Positions 1-8,334 of a DNA stretch of 64,000 nt are shown here, one piece after another. This stretch comes from an uncultured Sulfitobacter sp. (GTDB lineage: Bacteria; Pseudomonadota; Alphaproteobacteria; Rhodobacterales; Rhodobacteraceae). The stretch spans positions 94,880-158,879 of the forward strand of contig CANMZB010000010.1 of the NCBI GenBank assembly GCA_947502265.1, given 5' to 3'. Numbering within the stretch: position 1 is the stretch's first letter; every line of letters starts with the position of its first letter. The notes under the pieces were generated by a model that was not told where the DNA came from, made no database searches, and saw only the letters and a program-made list of their open reading frames with translations. The position numbers were made by a program, and so were the translations under genes.

Positions 1-195
1 CCCCATGCCGGACCCTTGTATGGTAACCCGATTGCCTTTCCATGTGCCGGTGAACCCCAGCATGCCGCGCACCTGATTGACGCATTCAGCACCGTCCAGA
101 AACGTCTCTGCCGCCCATTTGGCCCGCAACGGATCGCCCGGCATCAATACGGTTTCTGCAATCTGGCCGACCTCGGCACCGATGTGAACGGTCAT
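1..195 (-). CDS. deoD: Purine nucleoside phosphorylase, DeoD type (5' part only)
   Basis: Only the first 65 codons lie in the window; the gene runs off the left edge. The reverse strand reads [16 protein letters not shown], then [16 protein letters not shown] and [14 protein letters not shown]. These match the N-terminus of hexameric DeoD phosphorylases, where the MPGDPLRAK loop binds phosphate. The family converts purine (deoxy)nucleosides and phosphate to base and (deoxy)ribose-1-phosphate in the cytosol. An AGGAG ribosome-binding site lies about seven bases before the ATG. An ATG five bases further upstream is out of frame and stops at once. A nucleoside-type ABC importer lies 28 kb away (28346-33141); a shared role is only inference. 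Confidence 0.93.
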   Translation of the reverse strand, partial: MTVHIGAEVGQIAETVLMPGDPLRAKWAAETFLDGAECVNQVRGMLGFTGTWKGNRVTIQGSGMG

Positions 196-626
196 GACAT
201 TCTCCTGTTTGGAACCTGCACAAGAATGCCCAACCTGCGCGGTAGGAGCAAGTTCCAAGTATGGAGCTGCCTTGCTCAAGCTACCTGCCGCCAGAAATTG
301 TTACGCAGATCAGCAAGGGCAATCTCCCCGATTTTTATCGGGGCCAAGCCGTAGAGCCCAAGCGGTCATTTAGGTTTCATAGTCGGCGACGTAGCACGCT
401 CCATTCAAATCGCTTGAAGTCTATGACTTCGACACGGCATCATTGCTGAACCGGTCCGACCGTTTCAGCCCTGCTTTTTATTTCCTTCACAGCAAACAGT
501 GCTTGAAAGAGACGGCACTAAACCGTGGCAAGTTCAAAGCTGAATTACGTGTATGGGCATCTCCTTGCGGCTTTTGCCCATACACGCAAGGTTCTCGCAG
601 GTATGGTCTGTTTCTTTCTTTAACCC
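196..626. other. Intergenic region between deoD and the aldehyde dehydrogenase
   Basis: No convincing gene is seen; the short frames here lack ribosome-binding sites and recognisable sequence. Three inverted repeats stand out. TTGGAAC/GTTCCAA arms at 209-215 and 252-258 sit just upstream of deoD and could be an operator. A short CCCCGAT/ATCGGGG hairpin lies at 326-343. A 12-bp hairpin lies at 548-586 and is listed separately. Confidence 0.6.
548..586 (-). terminator. 12-bp perfect hairpin after the aldehyde dehydrogenase gene
   Basis: The arms CGTGTATGGGCA (548-559) and TGCCCATACACG (575-586) are perfectly complementary around a 15-base loop. The hairpin lies about 40 bases beyond the stop codon of the minus-strand aldehyde dehydrogenase, where a terminator is expected. 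The following minus-strand sequence is not a clean U-tract, so it may act as a 3' stabilising structure or a Rho-dependent end instead. Confidence 0.4.
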
Positions 627-2366
627 TTACCCCAGCAACGCGTTCAGAAAAATGCGGGGCAGTTTCAATAAGCTTGGCGCATATTGGAAACGGGTAAGAA
701 GCATGCCCACTTTGTGTTGTTTTTTGTTGGTCACGAACCACGGTGGTTTGGGCAACAAAGTCATGGACCCTGACAAAAGGTTCCGTGGGAATGGCCGCCA
801 CGGCGCCTGAACAATCACGCGTTCGGGCCTGTCGAACATGTAGGTGTTGTGCGCAAATCCGATACCGCTTTGCACGTCTTGCAACGTGTGGCCGGGGAAC
901 GCGCCCCACGGGCACGCGGGGGTCAGAAAACCGAGGCCGCTCCATGTGTTGACCGCAATTGTACCGTAGTGGAGATCAGTGATGATCTCTTCGAACCGGT
1001 GTTTGCCTATCTGTTTTATCGTCTTCGGGTGGATCACAATATTTGCGCCTAATGTGCCGTACAAGCCGTCGTTGGCGAATTTGATGGCTTCGCGCAGATA
1101 TGTCGCTGGATCCGTTGCCGGGATTTCATGTGTCGTCATTGCCGGTGCAAAGACCTCTTCCTTTCGGTAGGTGTCAGCCGACAGGTGAGTATCCGTACCG
1201 ACAAGACAGGCAGGAACCGGTCCCCGGTCAATTTTTACGACGTTGTCAGCCTGATGTTCAAACTTTGACAGGCGCTCCGCAGCGCCGGGGTAGTAGGGCT
1301 GGCGTGGGTCGAGACGGCCGATGACCTTTTGGATGGTCGAAAGCAGGCTGTTCTTTTTGTCCCAGTTTTTCGGCAAAACAAGCATCTGGCAGGCGACGCA
1401 ATTGAAACCTGAATTGTGCATCTTCTGCGTCGCGATATTTTCGGCCTGGAATTTCAGATCAGCAGTGGTCCACGGGCCTGGTACAACGATGGTCGGGCAC
1501 ACCGCGCCAAGTTCGGATGTGATCGGTTTGTTCAATTTGGGTGTTCCGGCGGTTTTGTTGCGGATACCTTCTTTGCCGGGGCCCCAGACAATTGCGTCGT
1601 GGGACGCGCCTGATCCGGTAATGTGGATATCGTCTACGTCCGGGTGTTCGCACAAATATCCGCCAACATCTGCGCCGCCTTTGACAATGCGCAATGCATC
1701 CATGTCGATCAGTGGCTTCAACGCGTCGGATAGAAATTCAGCGAGGTATTCGTTGACCGGATTCATCTTCAGGATCGCGACACGGTGTTCGTTGAGCAAT
1801 TTTTGCAGCACATCCAGCGGGGCAATGGCGGCGATGTTACCAGCCCCGAGAACGAGTGAGACTTTGCCTTTGCGGTCTTTTGCAGGTGTGTCGTAGGCTG
1901 ACGCGGTATTCTGCGCCAGATTGTCGGGTGTGACGCCCTTTTCCATCCAGACCTCTGCCGACACGCCGGATAAAAGCAAATGATCCCAGAACGAATGGGG
2001 CAGCACGCGCACGGATGTCTGGCCGCTTTGTGTTTTTCGTGTCTTCAACCTTTTGAGGTAGGTTCTGCCATCCATATGGGACAAGGTATGTATCAGGCCG
2101 TTACAGGCTGACATGAGACAATATGGCCCTGAAATCCATTCTTCACCAACCAATGCAGACCCGTCTGGAATACCCTTCATGCGACCCGCGGTTTCGGCCC
2201 AATTTTGTGAAATCGGAAGCAGGCGATCCTTGACTTCCAAAAGGAGTGCGACGCGTTTTTCGTTGCTCGTCTGCGCCCATGTGTCTTTCGCGGCAGTCAG
2301 GTCAGCCAGCGCTCTGTCCATTTCGGGGTTTTGCGGTGCGGCACCTTGGGTTTGGGGATTAAGCAT
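627..2366 (-). CDS. Aldehyde dehydrogenase family protein, long form
   Basis: The 579-residue protein has the aldehyde dehydrogenase fold: a cofactor-binding region with LVLGAGNIAAIAP (about 171-183), HITGSGASHDAI (about 248-259), the general-base Glu in ITSELGAVCP (Glu285) and the likely catalytic Cys323 in SGFNCVACQ. It should oxidise an aldehyde to the acid with NAD(P)+ in the cytosol. It is longer than the usual 480-500 residues, with extra sequence before the cofactor domain (about residues 60-160). Its start overlaps the end of the upstream acyl-CoA ligase gene by eight bases, which implies co-translation. With the GMC dehydrogenase further upstream it forms an alcohol to aldehyde to acid to acyl-CoA series. 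Substrate unknown. Confidence 0.85.
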   Translation of the reverse strand: MLNPQTQGAAPQNPEMDRALADLTAAKDTWAQTSNEKRVALLLEVKDRLLPISQNWAETAGRMKGIPDGSALVGEEWISGPYCLMSACNGLIHTLSHMDGRTYLKRLKTRKTQSGQTSVRVLPHSFWDHLLLSGVSAEVWMEKGVTPDNLAQNTASAYDTPAKDRKGKVSLVLGAGNIAAIAPLDVLQKLLNEHRVAILKMNPVNEYLAEFLSDALKPLIDMDALRIVKGGADVGGYLCEHPDVDDIHITGSGASHDAIVWGPGKEGIRNKTAGTPKLNKPITSELGAVCPTIVVPGPWTTADLKFQAENIATQKMHNSGFNCVACQMLVLPKNWDKKNSLLSTIQKVIGRLDPRQPYYPGAAERLSKFEHQADNVVKIDRGPVPACLVGTDTHLSADTYRKEEVFAPAMTTHEIPATDPATYLREAIKFANDGLYGTLGANIVIHPKTIKQIGKHRFEEIITDLHYGTIAVNTWSGLGFLTPACPWGAFPGHTLQDVQSGIGFAHNTYMFDRPERVIVQAPWRPFPRNLLSGSMTLLPKPPWFVTNKKQHKVGMLLTRFQYAPSLLKLPRIFLNALLG

Positions 2367-3993
2367 TGTTATCTTCTCCTGTTATCAGGTGCGCACCAAA
2401 GAGTTTGCGCAGTTCGTTTTTCTGGATTTTTCCGGTGGCCCCCATAGGGAGCGCATCTACAAAAATCACGGCATCCGGGGTTTGCCATGATGGGATTTTG
2501 CCGTCGTAGAACGCGCGCAATTCAGTTTCGCTCAGGTTGGCGTCCGGTGTCTTGACGGCAATTACGATTGGCCGTTCATCCCATTTTTCATGACGCGCCG
2601 CGATTGCAGCCGCGTTGGCAACTTGCGGGTGGGCGATTGCGATGTTTTCCAATTCAACGGTCGATATCCATTCACCTCCGGATTTGATGATGTCCTTGGA
2701 GCGATCGCGGATTACCATGTAACCATCTTCATCAATTGTGGAGACATCGCCGGTGTCAAACCAGCCGTCGTCGGTCAGCGCGTCGGCGTCTTTGCCAAAA
2801 TAGCGTTTCACAACCCAATGCCCGCGCACTTGTAGATCACCTTGGGTCTTGCCGTCATGTGGCAGCAACTCGCCTGCTTCATCCAGCAGGCGAAGTTCAA
2901 CGCCGAACATCGGGCGCCCTTGGCCCGTGCGCAATTCTGTTTTTTCGTCGTCGGACAATACGGCATGGCGTTGCAAAAACTGGTTGAGTGTTGCGACCGG
3001 CGATGTTTCCGTCATGCCCCAGGCATGCAGAAGTTCGACGCCGTAGGCCGCGAATTTCGGGATCATCGACGGCGGGAGCGGCGCGCCGCCCACGACTGTT
3101 CGTGTCAGGCTTGGCAGTTTCGAGTCTGATGCCTCCAAAGCTGCGAGCAGGTTCATCCAGATCGTTGGAACACCAAGCGCCAATGTGGTTTCGGTTTCGT
3201 CGATCAGTTTCAGGATGCTTTCACCATCAAGGTTCGGCCCCGGCAGCACCAATTTACAGCCATTTGCGGCAGCGATGTAGGGCACACCCCATGCGTTAAC
3301 GTGAAACATCGGCACAACCGGCAACACGGTGTCTTGCGCGGAAATCGCGATGCCGTCAGGCTGATTTCCGACCAAGGTGTGCATAAGCGTGGATCGGTGC
3401 GAGTACAGTACGCCCTTGGGGTTTCCGGTCGTGCCCGACGTATAACAAAGGCTGGAGGCCGCGCGTTCATCCACCTTGGGCCATGTCGCCTCCGCATCGC
3501 CGGTCTCAATCAATTCGTCATAGAATTTCAGGCCACCAATCAGGTCGGCAGCATCGTCATCACGCGGCCCCATCAGCACGAAGTGTTTGACGGTTTTCAA
3601 CTGTGACTGGATCTTGGCGACCAGCGGCAAGAAGGTTTGTTCAAAGAACACCACCTGATCCTGCGCGTCATCAGCAACAAAAACGAGTTGTTCAGGCGCA
3701 AGGCGCGGGTTGATTGTGTGGCAAACCATGCCGCCGCCCGACACGCCGAAATAGATTTCAAGGTGACGACGGTTGTTCCATGCAATTGTTGCGCAGCGTT
3801 CGCCGTCCGTAATGCCCAGCTTGCGCAAGGCAGACGCGAGCCTGCGGGCATTGGCCCCAACCGTGCCCCAATTTGACATCGTGCGGGCGCCAGATGTCTC
3901 GACGGACACGATTTCCGTCTTTGCGTGATAGCGTTCCGCGTGTTCAATGAGGCTACCGATTGTGAGCGGCATCTCCATCATCTGTCCGAGCAT
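2359..3993 (-). CDS. AMP-forming acyl-CoA ligase, AlkK/DmdB type
   Basis: This 544-residue enzyme belongs to the adenylate-forming (ANL) superfamily. It carries the P-loop-like SGTTGNPKG (186-194), the AWGMTE motif, DGWFDTGD and the C-terminal PMGATGKIQK with the adenylation lysine. It activates a carboxylic acid through an acyl-AMP to an acyl-CoA. The N-terminus MLGQMM...IGSLIEHAERYH and the stretch ATIAWNNRRHLE closely follow my recollection of Pseudomonas AlkK (medium-chain acids) and roseobacter DmdB (methylmercaptopropionate). The sequence alone does not decide between these substrates. It overlaps the aldehyde dehydrogenase gene by eight bases and lies about 120 bases after the GMC dehydrogenase, with a strong hairpin between them. 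Confidence 0.88.
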   Translation of the reverse strand: MLGQMMEMPLTIGSLIEHAERYHAKTEIVSVETSGARTMSNWGTVGANARRLASALRKLGITDGERCATIAWNNRRHLEIYFGVSGGGMVCHTINPRLAPEQLVFVADDAQDQVVFFEQTFLPLVAKIQSQLKTVKHFVLMGPRDDDAADLIGGLKFYDELIETGDAEATWPKVDERAASSLCYTSGTTGNPKGVLYSHRSTLMHTLVGNQPDGIAISAQDTVLPVVPMFHVNAWGVPYIAAANGCKLVLPGPNLDGESILKLIDETETTLALGVPTIWMNLLAALEASDSKLPSLTRTVVGGAPLPPSMIPKFAAYGVELLHAWGMTETSPVATLNQFLQRHAVLSDDEKTELRTGQGRPMFGVELRLLDEAGELLPHDGKTQGDLQVRGHWVVKRYFGKDADALTDDGWFDTGDVSTIDEDGYMVIRDRSKDIIKSGGEWISTVELENIAIAHPQVANAAAIAARHEKWDERPIVIAVKTPDANLSETELRAFYDGKIPSWQTPDAVIFVDALPMGATGKIQKNELRKLFGAHLITGEDNNA

Positions 3994-4064
3994 TACAGCT
4001 CTCCTTCATATGTGTCGTGAGGGCCTGGATGGCTCTGGCGCCATGCCATCGTTGATAAATGTAT

Positions 4065-4104
4065 CTGTGCTCGCAGCCCTCGGGAGGTGGGGCTGCGAGC
4101 ACAG
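4065..4104 (-). terminator. 15-bp hairpin between the GMC dehydrogenase and acyl-CoA ligase genes
   Basis: Arms 4065-4079 and 4090-4104 (CTGTGCTCGCAGCCC and its exact complement) enclose a 10-base loop. On the minus strand the stem follows the GMC dehydrogenase stop by about 12 bases and is followed by the A/T-rich ATACATTTATC. It looks like a Rho-independent terminator or attenuator. This suggests the dehydrogenase is made at higher levels than the downstream ligase and aldehyde dehydrogenase. Confidence 0.75.
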
Positions 4105-4116
4105 CTTTGACGTCGG

Positions 4117-5835
4117 TCAGGCAGAGCGGATCAGATCTGCACACTTCTCACCGATCATGATCGAAGGCGCATTGGTGTTCGCATTGATGATCGACGGCAT
4201 GATTGATGCATCCGCGACCCGCAGGCCATCAATTCCATGAACCCGCAGTTCGTGATCAACCACGGCCATGTCATCATCGCCCATTTTGCACGTCCCGACG
4301 GGGTGATAGATCGTCTGGATGTACTCATTGATATAGGCTTTGAGATCCTCGTCAGACTGCACGTCCGGTCCGGGCAACATTTCCTCTCCACGGAATTCAT
4401 CCAGTGCAGATGTTGCAAAGATTTCGCGCGCGATTTTGACGCCCTCGATCAGGATGTCATAATCGCTCTCATTCTGGAACACGTTTGGATTGACGGATGG
4501 TTTGACCGTTGGGTCGGCTGATACCAGCTCGACGGTACCGGTGCCTTTGCTCTGTACCAACGATGGCAGGATCGTCATGCCGTCAGACCCGTCGGTCGGG
4601 TTTCCGGCACCGTCCAGAACAAAATAACCGGGCACAAAGTGGAACTGAAGATCAGGGGCAGGGGCATCAGGGTTGATCGTAAGGAACCCTCCAGCTTCGC
4701 CGATGTTTGATGTCAGCAGCCCTTTGCCTTCGGCAAATAATGCGCCCTGTGCTTCATCACCCGCGTGGGTCAGACTGATGGGTTGGGTACAGCCGTAAAC
4801 CACCGGCATCATGTAATGCTCTTGCAGGTTTTGGCCGACGCCCGGCAGATCGTGAACGACGGTGATCCCGTGTTCTTCCAAATGCGCTTTAGGGCCGATC
4901 CCTGACACCATGAGGATATGGGGCGAGTTGAACGCGCCACCCGACAAGATGATTTCCTTACGCGCAGTGATAGTGTGCGTTTCGCCACCAGCCGTAAAGG
5001 TCACACCCGTTGCGCGGCCATCGGTCATTTCGATCCGTGTGACCAGAGCCTCGGCTTGTGCGGTCAACCGGCCAGATTCAATCGCCGGATGCAAATAGCT
5101 AACAGCCGCCGACGCGCGATATCCGTTCTTCTGGGTCACTTGATACATACCAAAACCGGTCTGATCACCATCATTGAAGTCGTCGTTCAGGGTATAACCT
5201 GCTTCGCCCGAGCCTTTGACCATGGCGCGCGAGATCGGGTTTGGATCATTCAGGTCTACAACACTTAACGGGCCACCGCCGCCATGCGTGCCGGATTCCC
5301 CGCGTGAATTGGTTTCGGATTTCTTGAATATTGGCAGCAAGTCGGCGTAACTCCAGCCCGGATTGGTTTTGCCCCATGCGTCATAGGTGGACGTATGCCC
5401 GCGCTGGTAGATCATCGCGTTGATGGATGAAGAGCCGCCGAACATTTTGCCACGCGGCATGTAAAATGTGCCACCGTCCAGTTTGTCCTGTGGCTCGGAT
5501 GTGTAATCCCAATCCAGTTCCGTTTTGAACATCAACGGGAATGTTGCGGGAATATGGATGTATTGATTCGTGTCGGCAGGTCCGGCTTCGAGCACGATAA
5601 CCTTGTTGTCAGCATCTTCCGACAGGCGGGCAGCAACGGCACAACCGGCTGATCCGGCACCGATGACGATATAGTCGTATTCCTCGGACGACGTCGTTTG
5701 CGCATGTGCCGCGCCTAAAAACAGGGGTGCTTGTGCGGCAACGCCCAGTGCCGCAGCACGGCGCATAAATCCGCGCCGGGACAGTTTGCCGGCGTTGAAA
5801 TCGCTATACAGTTTTTCCTCATTCGAAGTCTTCAT
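4117..5835 (-). CDS. GMC-family FAD alcohol/choline dehydrogenase, Tat-exported
   Basis: The 572-residue protein starts with a twin-arginine signal (SRRGFMRR at 19-26, hydrophobic stretch, likely cleavage after AHA at 45), so it should fold with FAD and be exported to the periplasm. The dinucleotide motif GAGSAG is at 59-64. The GMC signature MPRGKMFGGSSSIN follows, and the catalytic His lies in HPVGTCKMGDD (His511) with the partner Asn near 551 in NANTNAPS. The family oxidises primary alcohols to aldehydes (choline, long-chain alcohols, polyethylene glycol). It is divergent from an AraC-type regulator and upstream of acyl-CoA ligase and aldehyde dehydrogenase genes, an arrangement like alkJ/alkK/alkH or the peg genes. 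No betaine aldehyde dehydrogenase or BetI lies beside it, so choline is not favoured. Confidence 0.88.
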   Translation of the reverse strand: MKTSNEEKLYSDFNAGKLSRRGFMRRAAALGVAAQAPLFLGAAHAQTTSSEEYDYIVIGAGSAGCAVAARLSEDADNKVIVLEAGPADTNQYIHIPATFPLMFKTELDWDYTSEPQDKLDGGTFYMPRGKMFGGSSSINAMIYQRGHTSTYDAWGKTNPGWSYADLLPIFKKSETNSRGESGTHGGGGPLSVVDLNDPNPISRAMVKGSGEAGYTLNDDFNDGDQTGFGMYQVTQKNGYRASAAVSYLHPAIESGRLTAQAEALVTRIEMTDGRATGVTFTAGGETHTITARKEIILSGGAFNSPHILMVSGIGPKAHLEEHGITVVHDLPGVGQNLQEHYMMPVVYGCTQPISLTHAGDEAQGALFAEGKGLLTSNIGEAGGFLTINPDAPAPDLQFHFVPGYFVLDGAGNPTDGSDGMTILPSLVQSKGTGTVELVSADPTVKPSVNPNVFQNESDYDILIEGVKIAREIFATSALDEFRGEEMLPGPDVQSDEDLKAYINEYIQTIYHPVGTCKMGDDDMAVVDHELRVHGIDGLRVADASIMPSIINANTNAPSIMIGEKCADLIRSA

Positions 5836-5924
5836 GGTGTCCTCCCTTTGGTGTTTCAGCCCTTCGGATTTAGGCGAAATCAGGCTTTCTATTCTGCGTC
5901 GGGAACGGGCGGCGCGTATCGCCT

Positions 5925-5974
5925 ATATGTGCATATTTCTTTGCATTCCGTGCAAAACTCCGTATTTCCCTGCA
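5925..5974. promoter_or_regulatory. TGCA half-site array between the GMC gene and the AraC-type regulator
   Basis: Within 50 bases of the divergent promoter region TGCA occurs four times (5930, 5942, 5951, 5971). It includes a small palindrome ATATG-TG-CATAT (5925-5936) and TTTGCA-N5-TGCAAA (5940-5956). Copies at 5930, 5951 and 5971 are spaced 20-21 bases, two helical turns, as expected for paired AraC-family half-sites. That this is the regulator's operator is inference. Confidence 0.4.
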
Positions 5975-6043
5975 ATAAAGGGTGCCTTGCCCTTCTTGCT
6001 TGCGCAAGATTATTAGCCTAGCATCGCTGTCGGGAGGAATATT

Positions 6044-7054
6044 ATGATGGTTGAACAACCATTGTGTGCGGTCGGTGACAGCGGCTCGCCGAGATTACAG
6101 ATCATGACAAACGACGTGGGGCAATTCGCGCGAGAGCTCGAAACGAGTTTGGCACGTCTGGATATGACGACGATGTCGGCACAGTTTGCCGGGGGGATAA
6201 CGTCGTGTCGCGGGCCATCGGCGGCGTCCGCTCTCATTTCGGTTAGTCCATTGATGGCAGAACGGACGGGCGACATTGTCGATGACAAATCGGGTGAGGA
6301 TATGTGCAAGTTGGTCTGGCAAATCGGCGGACGCAGTGACATCGAACAGGAAGGCCGCTCGGTCACTTTGCAGCAAGGTGATGTCGGGCTTTACGATATC
6401 GCAACCCCCTATAAATTCCGCGTAAGTGGTGACTACAAGATTCTGATCCTCGGTTTTTCACGGTCATCCCAAGCATTTTCCGACCGGATTCTAGTCGATC
6501 AATCCGACGGGTGTATTGCATCCTCGACGGGGATGAACGCACTCAAATCGATGTTGCTGACATTGTTGACTGATCCGGATACCAACGATGAAGGCGGTCA
6601 TATCATGAATTGCGCAAGCCAACTTGCGAGCCGCCTGTTGACTGAACGCAGCACGCCGCTTGAGCTGCCGTTTAAGATGAAAATGGACGTTAACCAACTC
6701 CCGTCATCGTGGCATCAAAAGATACTGGAGCTTCAGACCGACCCGGATTTGACGCCTGATATGTTGGCGAAAGAATTCGGGATATCGCGTCGCAGCCTTT
6801 ACAATACATTCGCCGTTATGGGGGCCACGCCGGCCGCATACATCAGAAGCGTGCGGCTCCACTCATGCCGGAAAATCCTGGAATCCAAGAATGGTGCAGC
6901 CGGAAATCTTGCGGGCCTCGCGCTGGATTTCGGGTTCAAGGACCAGTCCCAATTCAACCGTGCATTCCGCAGGGAATTTGGCGTCTCTCCCGGTCAGCTT
7001 AAGAAAGCTGACTCCGGCCATTCAGACATCGAAGTTGGTTTCTTTGCCCCCTGA
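6044..7054 (+). CDS. AraC-family transcriptional regulator
   Basis: This 336-residue regulator has an N-terminal cupin-like sensor half of the FeaR/AraC_binding_2 kind (LQQGDVGLYDIATPYKF near 110-126). The C-terminal half has the two AraC helix-turn-helix motifs: DMLAKEFGISRRSLYNTF and the hallmark LALDFGFKDQSQFNRAFRR followed by FGVSPGQ. A strong GGGAGG site precedes ATGATG; either ATG may be used. It is transcribed away from the exported GMC dehydrogenase and most likely controls that gene cluster in response to its substrate or product. The intervening 208 bases contain a TGCA repeat array. No gene directly follows it on the same strand. Confidence 0.9.
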   Translation: MMVEQPLCAVGDSGSPRLQIMTNDVGQFARELETSLARLDMTTMSAQFAGGITSCRGPSAASALISVSPLMAERTGDIVDDKSGEDMCKLVWQIGGRSDIEQEGRSVTLQQGDVGLYDIATPYKFRVSGDYKILILGFSRSSQAFSDRILVDQSDGCIASSTGMNALKSMLLTLLTDPDTNDEGGHIMNCASQLASRLLTERSTPLELPFKMKMDVNQLPSSWHQKILELQTDPDLTPDMLAKEFGISRRSLYNTFAVMGATPAAYIRSVRLHSCRKILESKNGAAGNLAGLALDFGFKDQSQFNRAFRREFGVSPGQLKKADSGHSDIEVGFFAP

Positions 7055-7329
7055 GGCGTGTCTCCCCCTTTCCCCGATAGGTTCAGTGCGCGCGAACAAT
7101 CTTGGCAATGGCGGGGTGAAGGGTGTGCTGGACTTGATCCTGTGGACAATTCCGCGCTGAAAGGGCGAACCCGCAACCCCGCGGTAAGATCGGGCGCTCG
7201 CACCAGACTGAGGCAATCAAAGCATCAAAGCCGCCAACGTATTCAGGACGCAGTTTTTGGCGAATATTTGTGTCCGGTTGCGTCATCTTGATCGCAATTC
7301 GGGCAGGTTTGACTGCGCTCGCACCCTTT
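7055..7329. other. Gap between the AraC-type regulator and ccoS
   Basis: This is a 275-base convergent gap between the regulator (plus strand) and ccoS (minus strand). Short frames on both strands have no ribosome-binding site or recognisable sequence. I see no clear terminator hairpin. Confidence 0.5.
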
Positions 7330-7530
7330 TCAGGTGTTTTTGTTATCAGCGTCGGTAGCCGGGTGGTCATGGGAGTGCTGTTTCATTTGAGGTGGGTTTT
7401 CGTTTAACAGGACCCGATGGGCATTCCCTTCCGGATCCTCGAACTGATCGTTTCGCAACGCCCAGACGAAGGCCACGACTCCAAGCGACCCCATGGCGAT
7501 TGAGAGAGGAATGAGAATAGCCCAGCTCAT
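7330..7530 (-). CDS. ccoS: cbb3 oxidase assembly protein CcoS
   Basis: The 66-residue protein begins MSWAILIPLSIAMG with one membrane helix (about 3-25), followed by the conserved WALRNDQFEDPEGNAHR, the CcoS family signature. CcoS is needed for maturation of cbb3 cytochrome oxidase, acting with the copper/heme insertion machinery in the cytoplasmic membrane. The chosen ATG at 7530 gives the family length; a longer frame to 7659 lies inside the DUF2189 gene and is rejected. It overlaps that gene by four bases (ATGA). The His-rich tail (QHSHDH) is longer than needed for the family. The usual neighbours ccoG, ccoH and ccoI are not in the window. Confidence 0.93.
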   Translation of the reverse strand: MSWAILIPLSIAMGSLGVVAFVWALRNDQFEDPEGNAHRVLLNENPPQMKQHSHDHPATDADNKNT

Positions 7531-8324
7531 TCCCCGCCCCTCCAGATTGCTTTGTAAGCATGCCAGGTGCCATGTCCAAGCACCGGAAATACGATGACCA
7601 ATCCCAGCAAACCGGTGGCGACACTCAGTAAAAGCCCGCAGGCGACGATCGTACCCCAAGTGAGCGTCACCGGCAGATTTTGGAAAGTCATTGCGAAACT
7701 CGTCCCCAACGAAGTCAGTGCATCGCTTTTTTGCGATAGCAACATCGGGATTGAAAATAGACTGAGAGCAAAGGCAAACCCCGCAAAAAGACCGCCTACG
7801 CCGCCACCCACCAGAATGAGCGCCCAGCCACGCCCGGTGGTCAGAACGTTGGTGAAGGCATCAGCGGCGCCGGGAAACGGGGTCAGCCCGAAAAACAGCG
7901 CATAAAGCAAATCCGCTGCACGGAGCCAAAACAGCACCAGCAAGGCAAGCAACAGACCGGCATAGGCCAGCTGCCCCTTCGAAGCCGGGCGCACCAATAG
8001 CATGCGACCCAGCGAGACCGGCTTATCCTGCTCAAGCAGACGGCTTTTTTCATAAAGACCAAGGGCGATAAACGGCCCGATGATCAAGAACCCTGCAACC
8101 GCCGGAAGTGCCAGATAAAGCAGACCGGCTGCGCCCAGTATCCAAAGCGTCACATATGACAGCAGCGTGAGGAAAACACCGAAAGCAAGGCTTGGCAAAG
8201 GGTTGGTACGCAGATCGCTCCAACCGGCGGCAAGCCAGTCAAAAGCAGTCCGCGCGGGCAGGCCACGCGCAAATATGGCTACCGGTTTTTGGCGGGCACG
8301 AAGCGTTGGAAGGGGTTCAAGCAT
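7527..8324 (-). CDS. DUF2189 integral membrane protein in the cbb3 operon
   Basis: A 265-residue protein with about six membrane segments, including FGVFLTLLSYVTLWILGAA, LALPAVAGFLIIGPFIALGL, a central GLLLALLVLFWLRAADLL and a Gly-rich LILVGGGVGGLFAGFAFAL. It matches the DUF2189 family, which is often found beside cco genes but has no established biochemical role. The start at 8324 (MLEPLPTLRARQKP) is preceded by AAAGG. Longer frames to 8459 run into the upstream 51-residue gene and are rejected. It sits between that small gene and ccoS, overlapping ccoS by four bases, so a role in oxidase assembly or stability is plausible but unproven. Confidence 0.85.
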   Translation of the reverse strand: MLEPLPTLRARQKPVAIFARGLPARTAFDWLAAGWSDLRTNPLPSLAFGVFLTLLSYVTLWILGAAGLLYLALPAVAGFLIIGPFIALGLYEKSRLLEQDKPVSLGRMLLVRPASKGQLAYAGLLLALLVLFWLRAADLLYALFFGLTPFPGAADAFTNVLTTGRGWALILVGGGVGGLFAGFAFALSLFSIPMLLSQKSDALTSLGTSFAMTFQNLPVTLTWGTIVACGLLLSVATGLLGLVIVFPVLGHGTWHAYKAIWRGGE

Positions 8325-8334
8325 ATCAGACCTT

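Noticed and set aside
209..258. TTGGAAC/GTTCCAA repeat upstream of deoD as a DeoR operator
   Set aside because: Arms are only seven bases and 36 bases apart, and it does not match a known operator well enough to list as a feature.
7083..7370. 95-codon minus-strand frame next to ccoS
   Set aside because: It overlaps the end of ccoS in another frame and shows no protein-like conservation pattern or ribosome-binding site.
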